47,357 nt of DNA from an uncultured Clostridia bacterium. Lineage in GTDB: Bacteria > Bacillota > Clostridia > Christensenellales > CAG-917. Below, piece by piece: positions 38,761 to 47,134 of this stretch. The DNA lies in NCBI GenBank assembly GCA_947305865.1, contig CAMZEU010000004.1:1-47357 (forward strand), written 5' to 3'. The notes below the pieces were generated by a model. The model saw only the letters and a program-made list of their open reading frames with translations. It was not told the DNA's origin and did not search any database. The first letter of the stretch is position 1. Each line of letters opens with the position of its first letter. The position numbers and the translations under genes were made by a program.

Positions 38761-39095
38761 ACGCCTGCAGAAATGTGGGTCGTTTTTAAATTAGAATAAT
38801 TTATAAAAGCCTGATTTGAAAACGAAGTAGCAAGACTGAAAGGGTTCTGATACTAAGTTAAATTCCAAACATAGTAAAAGAACGTGTTCATAGAAATGGG
38901 ATAAGGTGTGAAGTCTTTATTTCCATGAACGTGGAAACTGGATGGCGAACATAATCACTCTTAACAGAAAGCAGAAACTCAATTGAGCTGTATCGAAATG
39001 CCGGAGTTATGAGAGAGGAAAGCAGGAAAGCGGAAGCACAGCAACAAAAATAGTGCGACGTGTAGGGTTGCATATCGCATTCGAAATCTTATAGG
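38761..39095 (+). ncRNA. Candidate structured leader RNA before rpsL
   Basis: An unexplained stretch of about 340 bases, clearly less AT-rich than other intergenic DNA here and full of inverted repeats. It has a GAAA-capped hairpin at its start (38764-38783, CCTGCA/TGTGGG) followed by T's, then AAATTA/TAATTT. Next comes a 14-bp hairpin with a single mismatch (38883-38933, CGTGTTCAT...ATGAACGTG), AACTC/GAGTT (38976-39008), and GTGCGA/TCGCAT (39053-39080) just before the rpsL ribosome binding site. No ORF with a ribosome binding site is present on either strand. It matches no riboswitch, RNase P, tmRNA or SRP RNA signature I know. It could be a regulatory 5' UTR or a processed ncRNA. Confidence 0.5.
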
Positions 39096-39105
39096 AGGAT
39101 CAATA

Positions 39106-39480
39106 ATGCCAACCATCAATCAATTGATAAAGAATGGTAGAAAACAACAGGCTAAGAAATCTATGACACCTATCATGGATCAATGCCCACAAAAGAGAGG
39201 TATTTGTGTATCTGTTACAACAACTACCCCAAAGAAGCCTAACTCAGCTCTTCGTAAAATCGCAAGAGTACGTTTGGTAAATGGACAAGAAGGTACTGTT
39301 TATATCCCAGGCATCGGACACAACTTACAAGAGCATAGTGTTGTTCTCATAAGAGGCGGCCGTGTTAAGGACTTACCAGGTGTACGTTATCATATCATAC
39401 GTGGTGCTTTGGATGCTGCAGGTGTTGCAAAACGCTGCCAATCTAGAAGCAAGTATGGTGCGAAACGCCCAAAACAATAA
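39106..39480 (+). CDS. rpsL: 30S ribosomal protein S12
   Basis: A decoding-centre protein of the 30S subunit, 124 aa. It has [25 protein letters not shown] (with the Lys equivalent to K42 of E. coli), [25 protein letters not shown] (including the K87 equivalent), and [11 protein letters not shown]. No streptomycin-resistance substitution is visible at those two lysines. AGGAGG precedes the ATG. It is the first gene of the str operon and is preceded by an unusually long structured leader. Confidence 0.98.
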   Translation: MPTINQLIKNGRKQQAKKSMTPIMDQCPQKRGICVSVTTTTPKKPNSALRKIARVRLVNGQEGTVYIPGIGHNLQEHSVVLIRGGRVKDLPGVRYHIIRGALDAAGVAKRCQSRSKYGAKRPKQ

Positions 39481-39534
39481 TCAAAAATAAAAATTTTCGA
39501 ATGTTCGTAATGTAACATTTTTAGGAGGATAAAA

Positions 39535-40005
39535 ATGCCAAGAAGAAGTGGTGTACCTAAAAGACAAGTTCTTCCAGATTCCAAATACAATAGCGTATTG
39601 GTTACAAAAATCATTAACCAAGTTATGTTAGATGGCAAGAAAGGAACAGCAGAAGAAATCGTATACGGTGCAATAGATATAGCAACAGCCAAACTCTCTA
39701 TGGAGCCAATGGATCTCTTAGAGAAAGTTATGGAAAATGTTAAACCTAATTTAGAGGTTAAGGCTAGACGTGTAGGTGGTGCTACATACCAAGTACCAAT
39801 GGAAATCAGACCAGAACGTCGCCAAACATTAGCAATTCGTTGGTTAGTATTATTTGCTAGACAACGTTCAGAAAGAACAATGCAAGAAAGACTTGCAGGA
39901 GAATTAGTAGATGCATGCAACCTCACAGGTGGCGCAGTCAAGAGAAAAGACGAAATGCATCGTGCTGCAGAAGCAAACAAAGCATTCGCACATTTCAGAT
40001 GGTAA
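39535..40005 (+). CDS. rpsG: 30S ribosomal protein S7
   Basis: The primary 16S rRNA-binding protein of the 30S head. It is 156 aa, the usual length, with [53 protein letters not shown] and the C-terminal [23 protein letters not shown] ribosome binding site. A 54-base gap follows rpsL with no terminator, so both belong to one operon with fusA. Confidence 0.98.
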   Translation: MPRRSGVPKRQVLPDSKYNSVLVTKIINQVMLDGKKGTAEEIVYGAIDIATAKLSMEPMDLLEKVMENVKPNLEVKARRVGGATYQVPMEIRPERRQTLAIRWLVLFARQRSERTMQERLAGELVDACNLTGGAVKRKDEMHRAAEANKAFAHFRW

Positions 40006-40020
40006 TATAAAAGGAGTCCT

Positions 40021-42090
40021 ATGGGAAACGTTGCTCTCGATAAATTAAGAAATATCGGAATAATGGCTCACATCGACGCTGGCAAGACTACCACAACAGA
40101 ACGTATCTTGTTCTACAGTGGAAAGATAAGAAGAATTGGCAACGTAGACTCAGGCAACACTGTAACGGATTCCATGGACCAAGAAAGAGAAAGAGGAATT
40201 ACCATTGCATCAGCTGCAGTTACTACATCATGGAAAGGTCATGAAATAACAATCATTGATACTCCAGGACACGTAGACTTCACAGTAGAAGTAGAAAGAA
40301 GTTTAAGAGTTTTAGATGGTGCTGTAGCAGTGTTCTGTGCAAGAGGAGGAGTTGAACCTCAATCTGAAAACGTATGGAGACAAGCTAATACTTATAATGT
40401 ACCACGCATCGCATACGTAAATAAGATGGATATAAATGGAGCGGACTTCAAAAATGTCTTAACCATGATGAGAGAAAGACTCAACGCAAATCCAGTTGCA
40501 ATAGAACTACCAATAGGTAAAGAAGCAGACTTCCAAGGTGTAATAGACCTCATCGAGATGAAGGCAATCTACTTCGCAAATGAAGACCTCGGTGTCAACC
40601 TAGACATTAGAGACATCCCAGATGAGTTATTACCAGATGCAATAGCAACAAGAGAAGTAATGCTAGATGCAATATCTGAATTTAGCGATGAAATAACCGA
40701 GAAACTAATCGAGGGAGATACAGATAGTATTTCTACAGCAGAAATAAGGACTGCTCTTCGTAAGGGAACAATAGGAATGAAACTCAATCCAGTTCTTTGC
40801 GGAAGCTCCTTCAAAAACAAAGGAATACAAGAACTATTAGACGCTATTGTAGACTTCCTTCCATCACCTCTAGATGTTCCAGCAGTAGTTGGAAAGAATC
40901 CAAGAGTAGATAAAGAAGAAGTAAGAAAAGCAGATGATAAAGAACCTTTCTGTGGATTAGTATTCAAGGTTAATACAGACCAATTCATCGGAAAACTTGA
41001 ATTTGTCAGAATATATTCAGGCAGAGTAAAAGTTGGAGATTTGGTATACAATGTTGAAAAAGGAGAGAACGAGCGAATCTCAAGAATCGTTAGAATGTTC
41101 TCAGACGAAAGAATCGACATTGAAGAAGCAGGAGCAGGTGAGATTATCGCAATAGTAGGATTGAAGAAATCCACAACAGGCGACACACTTTGTGACAGGT
41201 CACACCAAATAATGCTTGAGAACATTGAGTTCCCAGAGCCAGTCATCAAAGTCGCAATCGAACCTAAATCCAAAGCCTCAGAAGAACGTATGGCAGTAGC
41301 AATACAACGTTTAGGTGAGGAAGACCCAACATTCAAGTCTTATACAGACAAAGAAACAGGGCAAGTTATTATTGCTGGAATGGGTGAACTTCACTTAGAA
41401 ATTATTGTAGACCGTATGTTCCGTGAGTTCAGGGTTGAAGCTAATGTAGGTAAACCACAGGTAAGTTACCGTGAGACAATAACTGCAAAAGCGACAGCCG
41501 AAGAAAGGTTCGTTCGCCAAAATGGAGGCAAAGGACAATATGCACATTGTGTTATTTCCATTGAACCACATAAAGGCGGATACGTATTTGAAGACCATAC
41601 TAAAGGTGGTGTAATTCCAAAAGAATTTATGAAAGCTTTAGATATTGGTATTCAAGAGGCAGCAAAATCTGGTATAATAGCAGGATATGAAGCTGTAGAC
41701 TTTAAAGTGGAAGTGCTTGATGGTAGCACACACGAGGTAGACTCTTCAGAAACTGCATTCGAAGTTTGCGGTTCACTAGCATTCAAAAAAGCAGCAGAAC
41801 TTGCAAAGCCAGTATTGCTTGAACCTATTATGCATGTAGAGATATTTACTCCAGGCGAATATGTTGGATCAATTATGAGCCACATGGTTAGCAAGAGAGG
41901 TGTCGTAAAAGGTCAAGAGATCAGAAACGGTACAAATGTCATAGATGCATACGCACCACTTGGGGAAATGTTCGGATACTCAAAGGATCTAAGAACAATA
42001 ACCCAAGGCAGGGGAACCTTCACAATGCTCTTTGATCATTATGAACAAGTACCAAAAGCAATTGCAGATAAAATAACTGCATCATACTAA
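40021..42090 (+). CDS. fusA: Elongation factor G
   Basis: The translocase GTPase of translation, 689 aa. G1 [16 protein letters not shown], the switch-I stretch [12 protein letters not shown]3 [21 protein letters not shown] and G4 NKMD are all present, followed by domains II-V ([53 protein letters not shown]). It is the canonical translational EF-G rather than a tetracycline-resistance paralogue. The AAAGGAG ribosome binding site lies 15 bases after rpsG. Confidence 0.98.
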   Translation: MGNVALDKLRNIGIMAHIDAGKTTTTERILFYSGKIRRIGNVDSGNTVTDSMDQERERGITIASAAVTTSWKGHEITIIDTPGHVDFTVEVERSLRVLDGAVAVFCARGGVEPQSENVWRQANTYNVPRIAYVNKMDINGADFKNVLTMMRERLNANPVAIELPIGKEADFQGVIDLIEMKAIYFANEDLGVNLDIRDIPDELLPDAIATREVMLDAISEFSDEITEKLIEGDTDSISTAEIRTALRKGTIGMKLNPVLCGSSFKNKGIQELLDAIVDFLPSPLDVPAVVGKNPRVDKEEVRKADDKEPFCGLVFKVNTDQFIGKLEFVRIYSGRVKVGDLVYNVEKGENERISRIVRMFSDERIDIEEAGAGEIIAIVGLKKSTTGDTLCDRSHQIMLENIEFPEPVIKVAIEPKSKASEERMAVAIQRLGEEDPTFKSYTDKETGQVIIAGMGELHLEIIVDRMFREFRVEANVGKPQVSYRETITAKATAEERFVRQNGGKGQYAHCVISIEPHKGGYVFEDHTKGGVIPKEFMKALDIGIQEAAKSGIIAGYEAVDFKVEVLDGSTHEVDSSETAFEVCGSLAFKKAAELAKPVLLEPIMHVEIFTPGEYVGSIMSHMVSKRGVVKGQEIRNGTNVIDAYAPLGEMFGYSKDLRTITQGRGTFTMLFDHYEQVPKAIADKITASY

Positions 42091-42095
42091 GTCGC

Positions 42096-42134
42096 ATATG
42101 CGCAAACAATAAAGATATACATGCACACGCATAT
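42096..42134 (+). repeat. Inverted repeat in the fusA-tuf gap
   Basis: ATATGCG (42096-42102) and CGCATAT (42128-42134) are exact inverse copies 25 bases apart, and the left arm lies in the palindrome GCATATGC. An A-rich stretch follows. It may be a weak hairpin limiting readthrough or a processing site. Confidence 0.35.
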
Positions 42135-42184
42135 ATATAAATAAAAAAACAAAAAAATATTTCAATTTAAAGGAGTTGAAAATT

Positions 42185-43390
42185 ATGGCAAAAGCTAAGT
42201 TTGAAAGAAACAAAACACACATCAACATCGGTACAATCGGCCACGTTGACCATGGTAAGACAACACTTACAGCAGCTATCACAATGTATTCTGCTCACAA
42301 GGGTTTAGCACAAACCATGAAGTATGATGAAATCGACAAAGCCCCAGAAGAAAAGGCAAGAGGAATCACAATCAACACAGCACACGTTGAGTACCAAACA
42401 GAAAATCGTCACTACGCACACGTAGACTGCCCAGGACACGCTGACTATGTTAAGAACATGATTACAGGTGCAGCACAAATGGACGGCGCTATCCTCGTAG
42501 TAGCAGCAACAGATGGTCCAATGCCACAAACACGTGAGCATATCCTTCTCGCTCGTCAAGTAGGTGTTCCATACATCATCGTCTTCTTAAACAAGACAGA
42601 CCAAGTTGATGACGAAGAACTTCTCGATTTAGTAGAAGAAGAAGTAAGAGACCTCCTCAAGGAATATCAATTCCCAGGCGACACAACACCTATCATCCGT
42701 GGTTCTGCATTAAAGGCTATGGAAGCAGGTTTAGCAGGAGATTGGGACAGCCCAGCATTCAAGCCAATCCAAGAATTACTTGATGCATGTGACTCATACT
42801 TCCCAGATCCAGTTCGTGACACAGATAAGCCATTCTTAATGCCAGTTGAAGACGTATTCACAATCACAGGTCGTGGTACAGTTGCAACAGGTAGAGTAGA
42901 AAGAGGTATCTTAAAGCTCAACGACAAGGTTGAAATCGTTGGATTATCCGATGAAAAGAAAGAAACAGTAGCAACAGGTATCGAAATGTTCCGTAAGCTC
43001 CTTGACTTCGCACAAGGCGGCGACAACATCGGTGTTCTCTTAAGAGGTATTAACCGTGACGAAATCGAACGTGGTCAAGTTCTTGCAAAACCAGGTTCAA
43101 TTCACCCACACACACATTTCGAAGGACAAGTTTACGTTCTTAAGAAAGAAGAAGGTGGCCGTCATACTCCATTCTTCAATGGATACAGACCACAATTCTA
43201 CTTCAGAACAACAGACGTTACAGGTACACTTTCATTACCAGACGGCGTTGAAATGGTAGTACCAGGCGACAACATCAAGATGACAATTAAGTTAATCACA
43301 CCTATCGCTATCGAAGAAGGACTTCGTTTCGCTATTCGTGAAGGTGGAAGAACAGTTGGTTCTGGTGTTGTAACAAAAATTATTGAATAA
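42185..43390 (+). CDS. tuf: Elongation factor Tu
   Basis: Delivers aminoacyl-tRNA to the ribosome as a GTP complex. It is 401 aa with [10 protein letters not shown] (G1), [22 protein letters not shown] (G3), NKTD at G4 (others often have NKCD or NKVD), and the C-terminal [13 protein letters not shown]. The ORF-track start is a TTG within the ribosome binding region. The ATG at 42185, eight bases after AAAGGAG, gives the standard [10 protein letters not shown] start. It is the only tuf in the window and is followed directly by rpmG-secE-nusG, with no terminator. Confidence 0.98.
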   Translation: MAKAKFERNKTHINIGTIGHVDHGKTTLTAAITMYSAHKGLAQTMKYDEIDKAPEEKARGITINTAHVEYQTENRHYAHVDCPGHADYVKNMITGAAQMDGAILVVAATDGPMPQTREHILLARQVGVPYIIVFLNKTDQVDDEELLDLVEEEVRDLLKEYQFPGDTTPIIRGSALKAMEAGLAGDWDSPAFKPIQELLDACDSYFPDPVRDTDKPFLMPVEDVFTITGRGTVATGRVERGILKLNDKVEIVGLSDEKKETVATGIEMFRKLLDFAQGGDNIGVLLRGINRDEIERGQVLAKPGSIHPHTHFEGQVYVLKKEEGGRHTPFFNGYRPQFYFRTTDVTGTLSLPDGVEMVVPGDNIKMTIKLITPIAIEEGLRFAIREGGRTVGSGVVTKIIE

Positions 43391-43392
43391 TT

Positions 43393-43469
43393 AGTGTTCT
43401 TTCAAAAAATATAAGGCTCGGTGCGGTGGATTTTATACCATCGCACTAGGGCTACGTATGGAAAACACT
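43393..43469 (+). promoter_or_regulatory. Structured element between tuf and rpmG
   Basis: An outer stem AGTGTT (43393-43398)/AACACT (43464-43469) encloses a 9-bp hairpin GTGCGGTGG/CCATCGCAC (43421-43446, one wobble). No T-run follows, so it is not a terminator. It sits 13 bases upstream of the rpmG ribosome binding site. It is a possible protein-binding or processing site. Confidence 0.45.
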
Positions 43470-43492
43470 GTAACAAAAAGGGAGGTGCTGAA

Positions 43493-43663
43493 ATGGCAAC
43501 CAAATCCAAGGAAACAAGAATAAAGATTACTCTTGCATGTCAAGAATGCAAGCAACGTAATTATATGTCTTCAAAGAACAAGCAGAAGAATACAGACCGT
43601 ATTGAAATCAAGAAATATTGTCCTTTCTGCAAGAAGCATACTATACACAAGGAAACTAAATAA
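43493..43663 (+). CDS. rpmG: 50S ribosomal protein L33 (zinc-binding form)
   Basis: A small 50S protein of 56 aa. It has the two CxxC pairs CQEC and CPFC of the zinc-binding (C+) form, and the family core [22 protein letters not shown]. The track ORF extends 24 residues upstream through the leader hairpin and lacks L33 similarity there. The ATG at 43493, following GGGAGGTG, is the start. It leads the rpmG-secE-nusG group as in other Bacillota. Confidence 0.96.
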   Translation: MATKSKETRIKITLACQECKQRNYMSSKNKQKNTDRIEIKKYCPFCKKHTIHKETK

Positions 43664-43686
43664 TTAGTATCCAGCAGGAGATAATT

Positions 43687-44088
43687 ATGTCAAAGAAAAA
43701 GACCACAAATGTCAATGAAGCAGAAGTAAAGCCAGTTGAAACAGAGCAAGAAGAAGTACAACAAGAGCCTGTTCAAACTGAAGTTGCTGCAGTTAATGTA
43801 GAAGACAGTACTAATGCTCCAAAGGCAAAAGGAAAGAAGACACCTTCTAAGTCCGATCAAGGAAAGAAGAAAGAAAGTTTCTTCAAGAGACTCGGCGCAT
43901 GGTTCAGAAGTTTATTCTCTGAATTAAAGAAGGTTACTTGGCCAACACCAAAAGATGTTGCCAAAAACACATCTGTGGTAGTCGTTGTTGTAGTAGTATT
44001 CTTCATATTATTATTCGCCATAGACTATGTACTCGCAGGCTTACTTAGCTTGTTAGTTAACGGTTCATGGGCAACATTATTTATCTAA
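43687..44088 (+). CDS. secE: Preprotein translocase subunit SecE
   Basis: A SecYEG channel subunit. The C-terminal 65 residues are the conserved part: SELKKVTWPTPKDVAKNTS, then a single membrane helix VVVVVVVVFFILLFAIDYVL. The first about 65 residues form an extra low-complexity tail that is acidic and Gln/Glu-rich at first, then Lys-rich. The total of 133 aa is twice the usual Gram-positive length. GGAG before the ATG supports this start. It is followed by nusG in the standard arrangement. Confidence 0.94.
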   Translation: MSKKKTTNVNEAEVKPVETEQEEVQQEPVQTEVAAVNVEDSTNAPKAKGKKTPSKSDQGKKKESFFKRLGAWFRSLFSELKKVTWPTPKDVAKNTSVVVVVVVVFFILLFAIDYVLAGLLSLLVNGSWATLFI

Positions 44089-44107
44089 TTAATCGGAGGA
44101 TCAAGTA

Positions 44108-44647
44108 ATGAATCAAGATCAACAACCAAGATGGTATATAATTCATACATATTCCGGCTATGAGAATAGTGTTGAGAAGAGTATTCGCAACAAGGTAGAC
44201 AACAATGGTTTACAAGATCAAATCTTCGATATCAAAGTTCTTACAGAGACAGAAATAGTTGAAGATAAGAATGGAAAACGCAAAGAAGTTATCAAAAAGC
44301 TTTTCCCATCCTATGTTTTCATCAAGATGATCTATAGTAACCAAATTTGGTACTTGGTCACACAAACAGAAGGAGTAACAGGTTTCGTAGGTCCACAAGG
44401 TAGACCACTACCATTAACACCAGAAGAAGTTAAGAGAAACGGACTCGAAACTATCAAAATTGAAGACTTTAATATTAAAGTCGGAGACAACGTTGAAATC
44501 ATTTCTGGAGCACTCACAGGATTCATTGGTAGCGTACAAAGTATTGACATGGAACATGAAAAACTTAAGGTTATCGTATCAATGTTTGGTCGTGAGACAC
44601 CAGTAGAAATTGATTTTTCAAGTGTAGAAAAGAAAATCAACAAATAA
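44108..44647 (+). CDS. nusG: Transcription termination/antitermination protein NusG
   Basis: Binds RNA polymerase and couples it to ribosomes or Rho. It is 179 aa: an NGN domain (PRWYIIHTYSGYENSVEKSI, FPSYVFIKMI, TEGVTGFVGPQGRPLPL) and a C-terminal KOW domain (GDNVEIISGALTGFIGSVQSID). No insertion is present. The ribosome binding site is CGGAGG. A conserved-looking leader separates it from rplK. Confidence 0.97.
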   Translation: MNQDQQPRWYIIHTYSGYENSVEKSIRNKVDNNGLQDQIFDIKVLTETEIVEDKNGKRKEVIKKLFPSYVFIKMIYSNQIWYLVTQTEGVTGFVGPQGRPLPLTPEEVKRNGLETIKIEDFNIKVGDNVEIISGALTGFIGSVQSIDMEHEKLKVIVSMFGRETPVEIDFSSVEKKINK

Positions 44648-44702
44648 CAAGCGGGAGAGTGCACATTTGTGCTCAACAGACCGCCGTTAGTCATTAGGAG
44701 GA
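44648..44702 (+). promoter_or_regulatory. Probable L1 autoregulatory site before rplK
   Basis: GCGG (44652-)...CCGC encloses GGGAGAGTGCAC pairing with GTGCTC, just upstream of AGGAGG. Ribosomal protein L1 represses its own L11-L1 operon by binding a leader that mimics its 23S rRNA site, and position and shape fit. A model search was not run. Confidence 0.5.
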
Positions 44703-44706
44703 TAGT

Positions 44707-45132
44707 ATGGCTAAAAAGATTAATGCTGTAGTTAAATTACAGTTACCTGCGGGTAAAGCTACCCCAGGACCACCAGTTGGCTCTTCATTAGGACCACAAG
44801 GTATTAATATCGCTGCTTTCGTTAAAGACTTTAACGCAAAGACAGAGAAGCAAGCAGGAATGATTATTCCAGTTATCATTACTATTTATGCAGACCGTTC
44901 CTTCACATTCATCATGAAGACACCACCTGCGCCAGTTCTTATTTTAAAGGCAGCAGGATTAGAGAAGGCATCCGGTGTACCAAACAAGCAAAAAGTTGGT
45001 AAGATAACAAAAGAACAATGCAAAGAAATAGCAACAATTAAAATGCCAGACCTCAACGCAGGTTCATTAGAAGCTGCAATGAGCATGATAGCAGGAACAG
45101 CTCGTAGTATGGGCATAACAGTGGAGGATTAA
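44707..45132 (+). CDS. rplK: 50S ribosomal protein L11
   Basis: A GTPase-centre protein at the base of the ribosomal stalk and the target region of thiopeptides. It is 141 aa with [26 protein letters not shown] at the N-terminus (proline-rich, rRNA/thiostrepton site), [15 protein letters not shown], and the C-terminal [23 protein letters not shown] precedes the ATG. The next gene, rplA, begins four bases after the stop. Confidence 0.98.
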   Translation: MAKKINAVVKLQLPAGKATPGPPVGSSLGPQGINIAAFVKDFNAKTEKQAGMIIPVIITIYADRSFTFIMKTPPAPVLILKAAGLEKASGVPNKQKVGKITKEQCKEIATIKMPDLNAGSLEAAMSMIAGTARSMGITVED

Positions 45133-45136
45133 TAAG

Positions 45137-45829
45137 ATGAAGAGAGGAAAGAATTATATCGAATCAGCTAAGTTGATCGAATCTGGAAAAACATACGAAG
45201 TAGCAGACGCTCTTGCACTTGTATTACAAACAGCAAAGGCAAAATTTGATGAAACAATCGAAATCCATGCACGTCTTGGTGTTGACCCACGTCACGCAGA
45301 CCAACAAGTTCGTGGTGTTGTAGTATTACCAAACGGAACAGGTCGTTCAGTTAGAGTTTTAGCAATCGTTAAGGCAGACAAAGTTGACGCAGCAAAAGCA
45401 GCTGGCGCAGACTTCGTAGGTTCTGAAGAAATGGTTCAAAAGATTCAATCTGAGAACTGGTTCGATTACGATGTAATCGTAACAACCCCAGATATGATGG
45501 GACAAGTTGGTAGATTAGGTAAAGTTTTAGGACCAAAGGGCTTAATGCCAAGTCCAAAGAGCGGAACCGTATCTATGGATATAGAAAAAGCAATCAAAGA
45601 AATTAAAGCTGGTAAAGTTGAATATAGAGTAGACAAACAAGCTATCGTTCACTGTATCATCGGAAAGAAATCTTTCGGTGCAGAGAAGTTAGTTGAAAAC
45701 TACAACACACTTATCGATGCTTTAATTAAAGCAAAGCCAACAGCAGCAAAAGGAACATATTTGAAGAGCATTTATGTAACTTCAACAATGGGCCCAAGTG
45801 TTAGAGTAACCACAAAGGTACAACAATAA
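45137..45829 (+). CDS. rplA: 50S ribosomal protein L1
   Basis: The L1-stalk protein that moves deacylated tRNA from the E site, and a translational repressor of its own operon. It is 230 aa with [41 protein letters not shown] and the C-terminal GPSVRVT. The GGAGG ribosome binding site overlaps the end of rplK, so translation is coupled. Inverted repeats and a new promoter follow before rplJ. Confidence 0.98.
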   Translation: MKRGKNYIESAKLIESGKTYEVADALALVLQTAKAKFDETIEIHARLGVDPRHADQQVRGVVVLPNGTGRSVRVLAIVKADKVDAAKAAGADFVGSEEMVQKIQSENWFDYDVIVTTPDMMGQVGRLGKVLGPKGLMPSPKSGTVSMDIEKAIKEIKAGKVEYRVDKQAIVHCIIGKKSFGAEKLVENYNTLIDALIKAKPTAAKGTYLKSIYVTSTMGPSVRVTTKVQQ

Positions 45830-45838
45830 TAAAAATGT

Positions 45839-45895
45839 TTTGTCAATCAAGCTTTTTTGGTTGACAAACACTTAGTGGTTAATTAAAATAACCAC
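45839..45895 (+). promoter_or_regulatory. rplJ-rplL promoter embedded in two inverted repeats
   Basis: TTGACA (45861-45866), a 17-base spacer and TAAAAT (45884-45889). The -35 lies in the right arm of the 10-bp inverted repeat TTTGTCAATC/GGTTGACAAA (45839-45868). The -10 lies mainly in the loop of the perfect 7-bp repeat GTGGTTA/TAACCAC (45875-45895). Confidence 0.65.
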
Positions 45896-46035
45896 ACAAA
45901 TATTCCGAAGACAGCAAGTGTTGCAAAACATAATTCGAAAGAGCTTGCCGAGGATAGACACTTAATCATGATATTATAGGATTGACGTCTTTTCTCGTGT
46001 TTTCGGAAGAAGGCGTCAAATTTTATTAAGGAGGC
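45896..46035 (+). promoter_or_regulatory. L10 leader (ribosomal protein L10/L12-binding 5' UTR)
   Basis: Contains CCGAAGACAGCAAGTGTTGC and GCTTGCCGAGGATAGACAC, the paired segments typical of the L10 leader of low-G+C bacteria, in which the L10-L12 complex controls its own operon. An attenuator hairpin and the rplJ ribosome binding site follow. Confidence 0.8.
45982..46025 (+). terminator. Attenuator hairpin at the end of the L10 leader
   Basis: TTGACGTCTT pairs with AAGGCGTCAA (10 bp, one wobble) and is followed by ATTTTATT, directly before AAGGAGG. Its fold is expected to switch with L10-L12 binding. Confidence 0.75.
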
Positions 46036-46040
46036 AAAAA

Positions 46041-46574
46041 ATGGCATCTAAAAATCAAGAAATATTAAAGCAGAAAGCCGAACAAGTCGAAGAGATTAAA
46101 TCTAAGATTAGTAATGCTAAGAGCTTAGTGCTTATTAACTATGTTGGATTAGACGTTGCTCAAGATACATCTTTAAGAAAAGCAATGCGTGAAGCTGGTG
46201 TAGATTACAAAGTATATAAGAATCGTTTAGCAAAACGTGCTTTCAATGAGCTTGGATATACTGATTTTGATGAAGCTCTCAATGGCCCTACAGCAATAGC
46301 ATTCTCAGATAAGGATCCAGTAGCACCTGCAAAAATCTTACAAGCTAAAATTAAAGAGTTAAATAAGATGGAAGTAAAGTGCGGATTATTAGAAGGAAGC
46401 TTTATTAATGTTGAAGGTGTAAAACAATTAGCAGACTTACCATCAAGAGAAGTTATACTTGCTACATTACTTGGTGCATTACAAGCACCTATCACAGGAC
46501 TCGCAGGATCTCTTAACCAGATCATCTCAGGTCTAGCAATCGCACTTAACAAAGTCGCAGAACAAAAAGCCTAA
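46041..46574 (+). CDS. rplJ: 50S ribosomal protein L10
   Basis: Anchors the L7/L12 dimers to the ribosomal stalk and, with L12, represses its own synthesis. It is 177 aa with the rRNA-binding N-terminal domain (SKISNAKSLVLINYVGLDV, YKVYKNRLAKRAF, LNGPTAIAFSDKDPV) and a C-terminal helix that carries L12 dimers. AAGGAGG ribosome binding site. rplL follows 33 bases later. Confidence 0.97.
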   Translation: MASKNQEILKQKAEQVEEIKSKISNAKSLVLINYVGLDVAQDTSLRKAMREAGVDYKVYKNRLAKRAFNELGYTDFDEALNGPTAIAFSDKDPVAPAKILQAKIKELNKMEVKCGLLEGSFINVEGVKQLADLPSREVILATLLGALQAPITGLAGSLNQIISGLAIALNKVAEQKA

Positions 46575-46607
46575 ATTAAATTAAAAAATTATTTGGAGGA
46601 AAGAACC

Positions 46608-47000
46608 ATGGCAGATATCAACAAATTATTAGAAGAAATTAAGGGTATGACAGTTGTCGAACTCAATCAATTAGTAAAAGCAATCGAAGAAGAATTCGGT
46701 GTAAGCGCAGCAGCTCCAGTAGCAGTAGCAGCAGCTCCAGCAGCAGGCGGTGCAGCAGCTCCAGCAGCAGCAGCTGAAGAAAAGACAGAATTTGACGTAG
46801 TTTTAACAGGACTCGCAGATGCATCAAAGAAAGTTGCAGTTATCAAAGTTGTTAAAGCAGCAACAGAATTATCACTTATGGATGCAAAAGCACTTGTTGA
46901 AGGTGCACCAAAGGCAGTTAAAGAAGGAATTGCTAAGGCAGATGCAGACAAGCTCGCAGCAGAACTCAAAGAAGCTGGCGCAACAGTCGAAGTTAAATAA
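46608..47000 (+). CDS. rplL: 50S ribosomal protein L7/L12
   Basis: The multicopy stalk protein that recruits translational GTPases. It is 130 aa with an N-terminal dimerisation domain ([20 protein letters not shown]), a long Ala/Pro hinge (about 38-60) and the C-terminal factor-binding domain ([24 protein letters not shown]). The track start is a TTG in the ribosome binding site; the ATG at 46608 after TGGAGG is correct. A terminator follows. rpoB, usually the next gene or nearly so, is 26 kb upstream instead. Confidence 0.98.
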   Translation: MADINKLLEEIKGMTVVELNQLVKAIEEEFGVSAAAPVAVAAAPAAGGAAAPAAAAEEKTEFDVVLTGLADASKKVAVIKVVKAATELSLMDAKALVEGAPKAVKEGIAKADADKLAAELKEAGATVEVK

Positions 47001-47025
47001 TTTAGCTAACTTAATGAAATTAACA

Positions 47026-47057
47026 AAAAGGTGGTTGGATTTCCAGCCACTTTTTTT
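47026..47057 (+). terminator. Terminator after rplL
   Basis: GTGGTTGG and CCAGCCAC form an 8-bp stem with one wobble and a 4-base loop, flanked by A's and followed by seven T's. Confidence 0.92.
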
Positions 47058-47105
47058 ATGCTCTCAAAAATCACTCTTTAATTATTAATTAAAATGGGTT
47101 AATAT

Positions 47106-47111
47106 TATAAT
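47106..47111 (+). promoter_or_regulatory. -10 box for the flavin reductase-like gene
   Basis: A perfect TATAAT lies 24 bases before the ATG, downstream of the rplL terminator. The region at -35 is AT-rich with no clear TTGACA. Confidence 0.45.
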
Positions 47112-47134
47112 GAACTCTACAAAAGGAGGCATTT

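Noticed and set aside
38888-39073. Minus-strand 61-aa ORF before rpsL
   Set aside because: It lies in the structured leader, has no ribosome binding site or recognisable domain, and its Cys-rich reading is what the antisense of the leader would give.
38761-39095. RNase P RNA, tmRNA or SRP RNA
   Set aside because: Short GAGGAAAGC- and ACAGAA-like strings occur but in the wrong order, and the other conserved cores are missing.
38940-39095. Group II intron
   Set aside because: A few domain-I-like strings and a GTGCGAC string are present, but there is no domain V hairpin, no intron-encoded reverse transcriptase, and rpsL is intact.
46720-46780. Short GCAGCTCCAGCA repeats in rplL
   Set aside because: They encode the normal Ala/Pro hinge and are not a DNA repeat element.
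46667-46969. Minus-strand Ala/Ser-rich ORF opposite rplL
   Set aside because: It is produced by the repetitive GCA codons of the L7/L12 hinge; not a gene.
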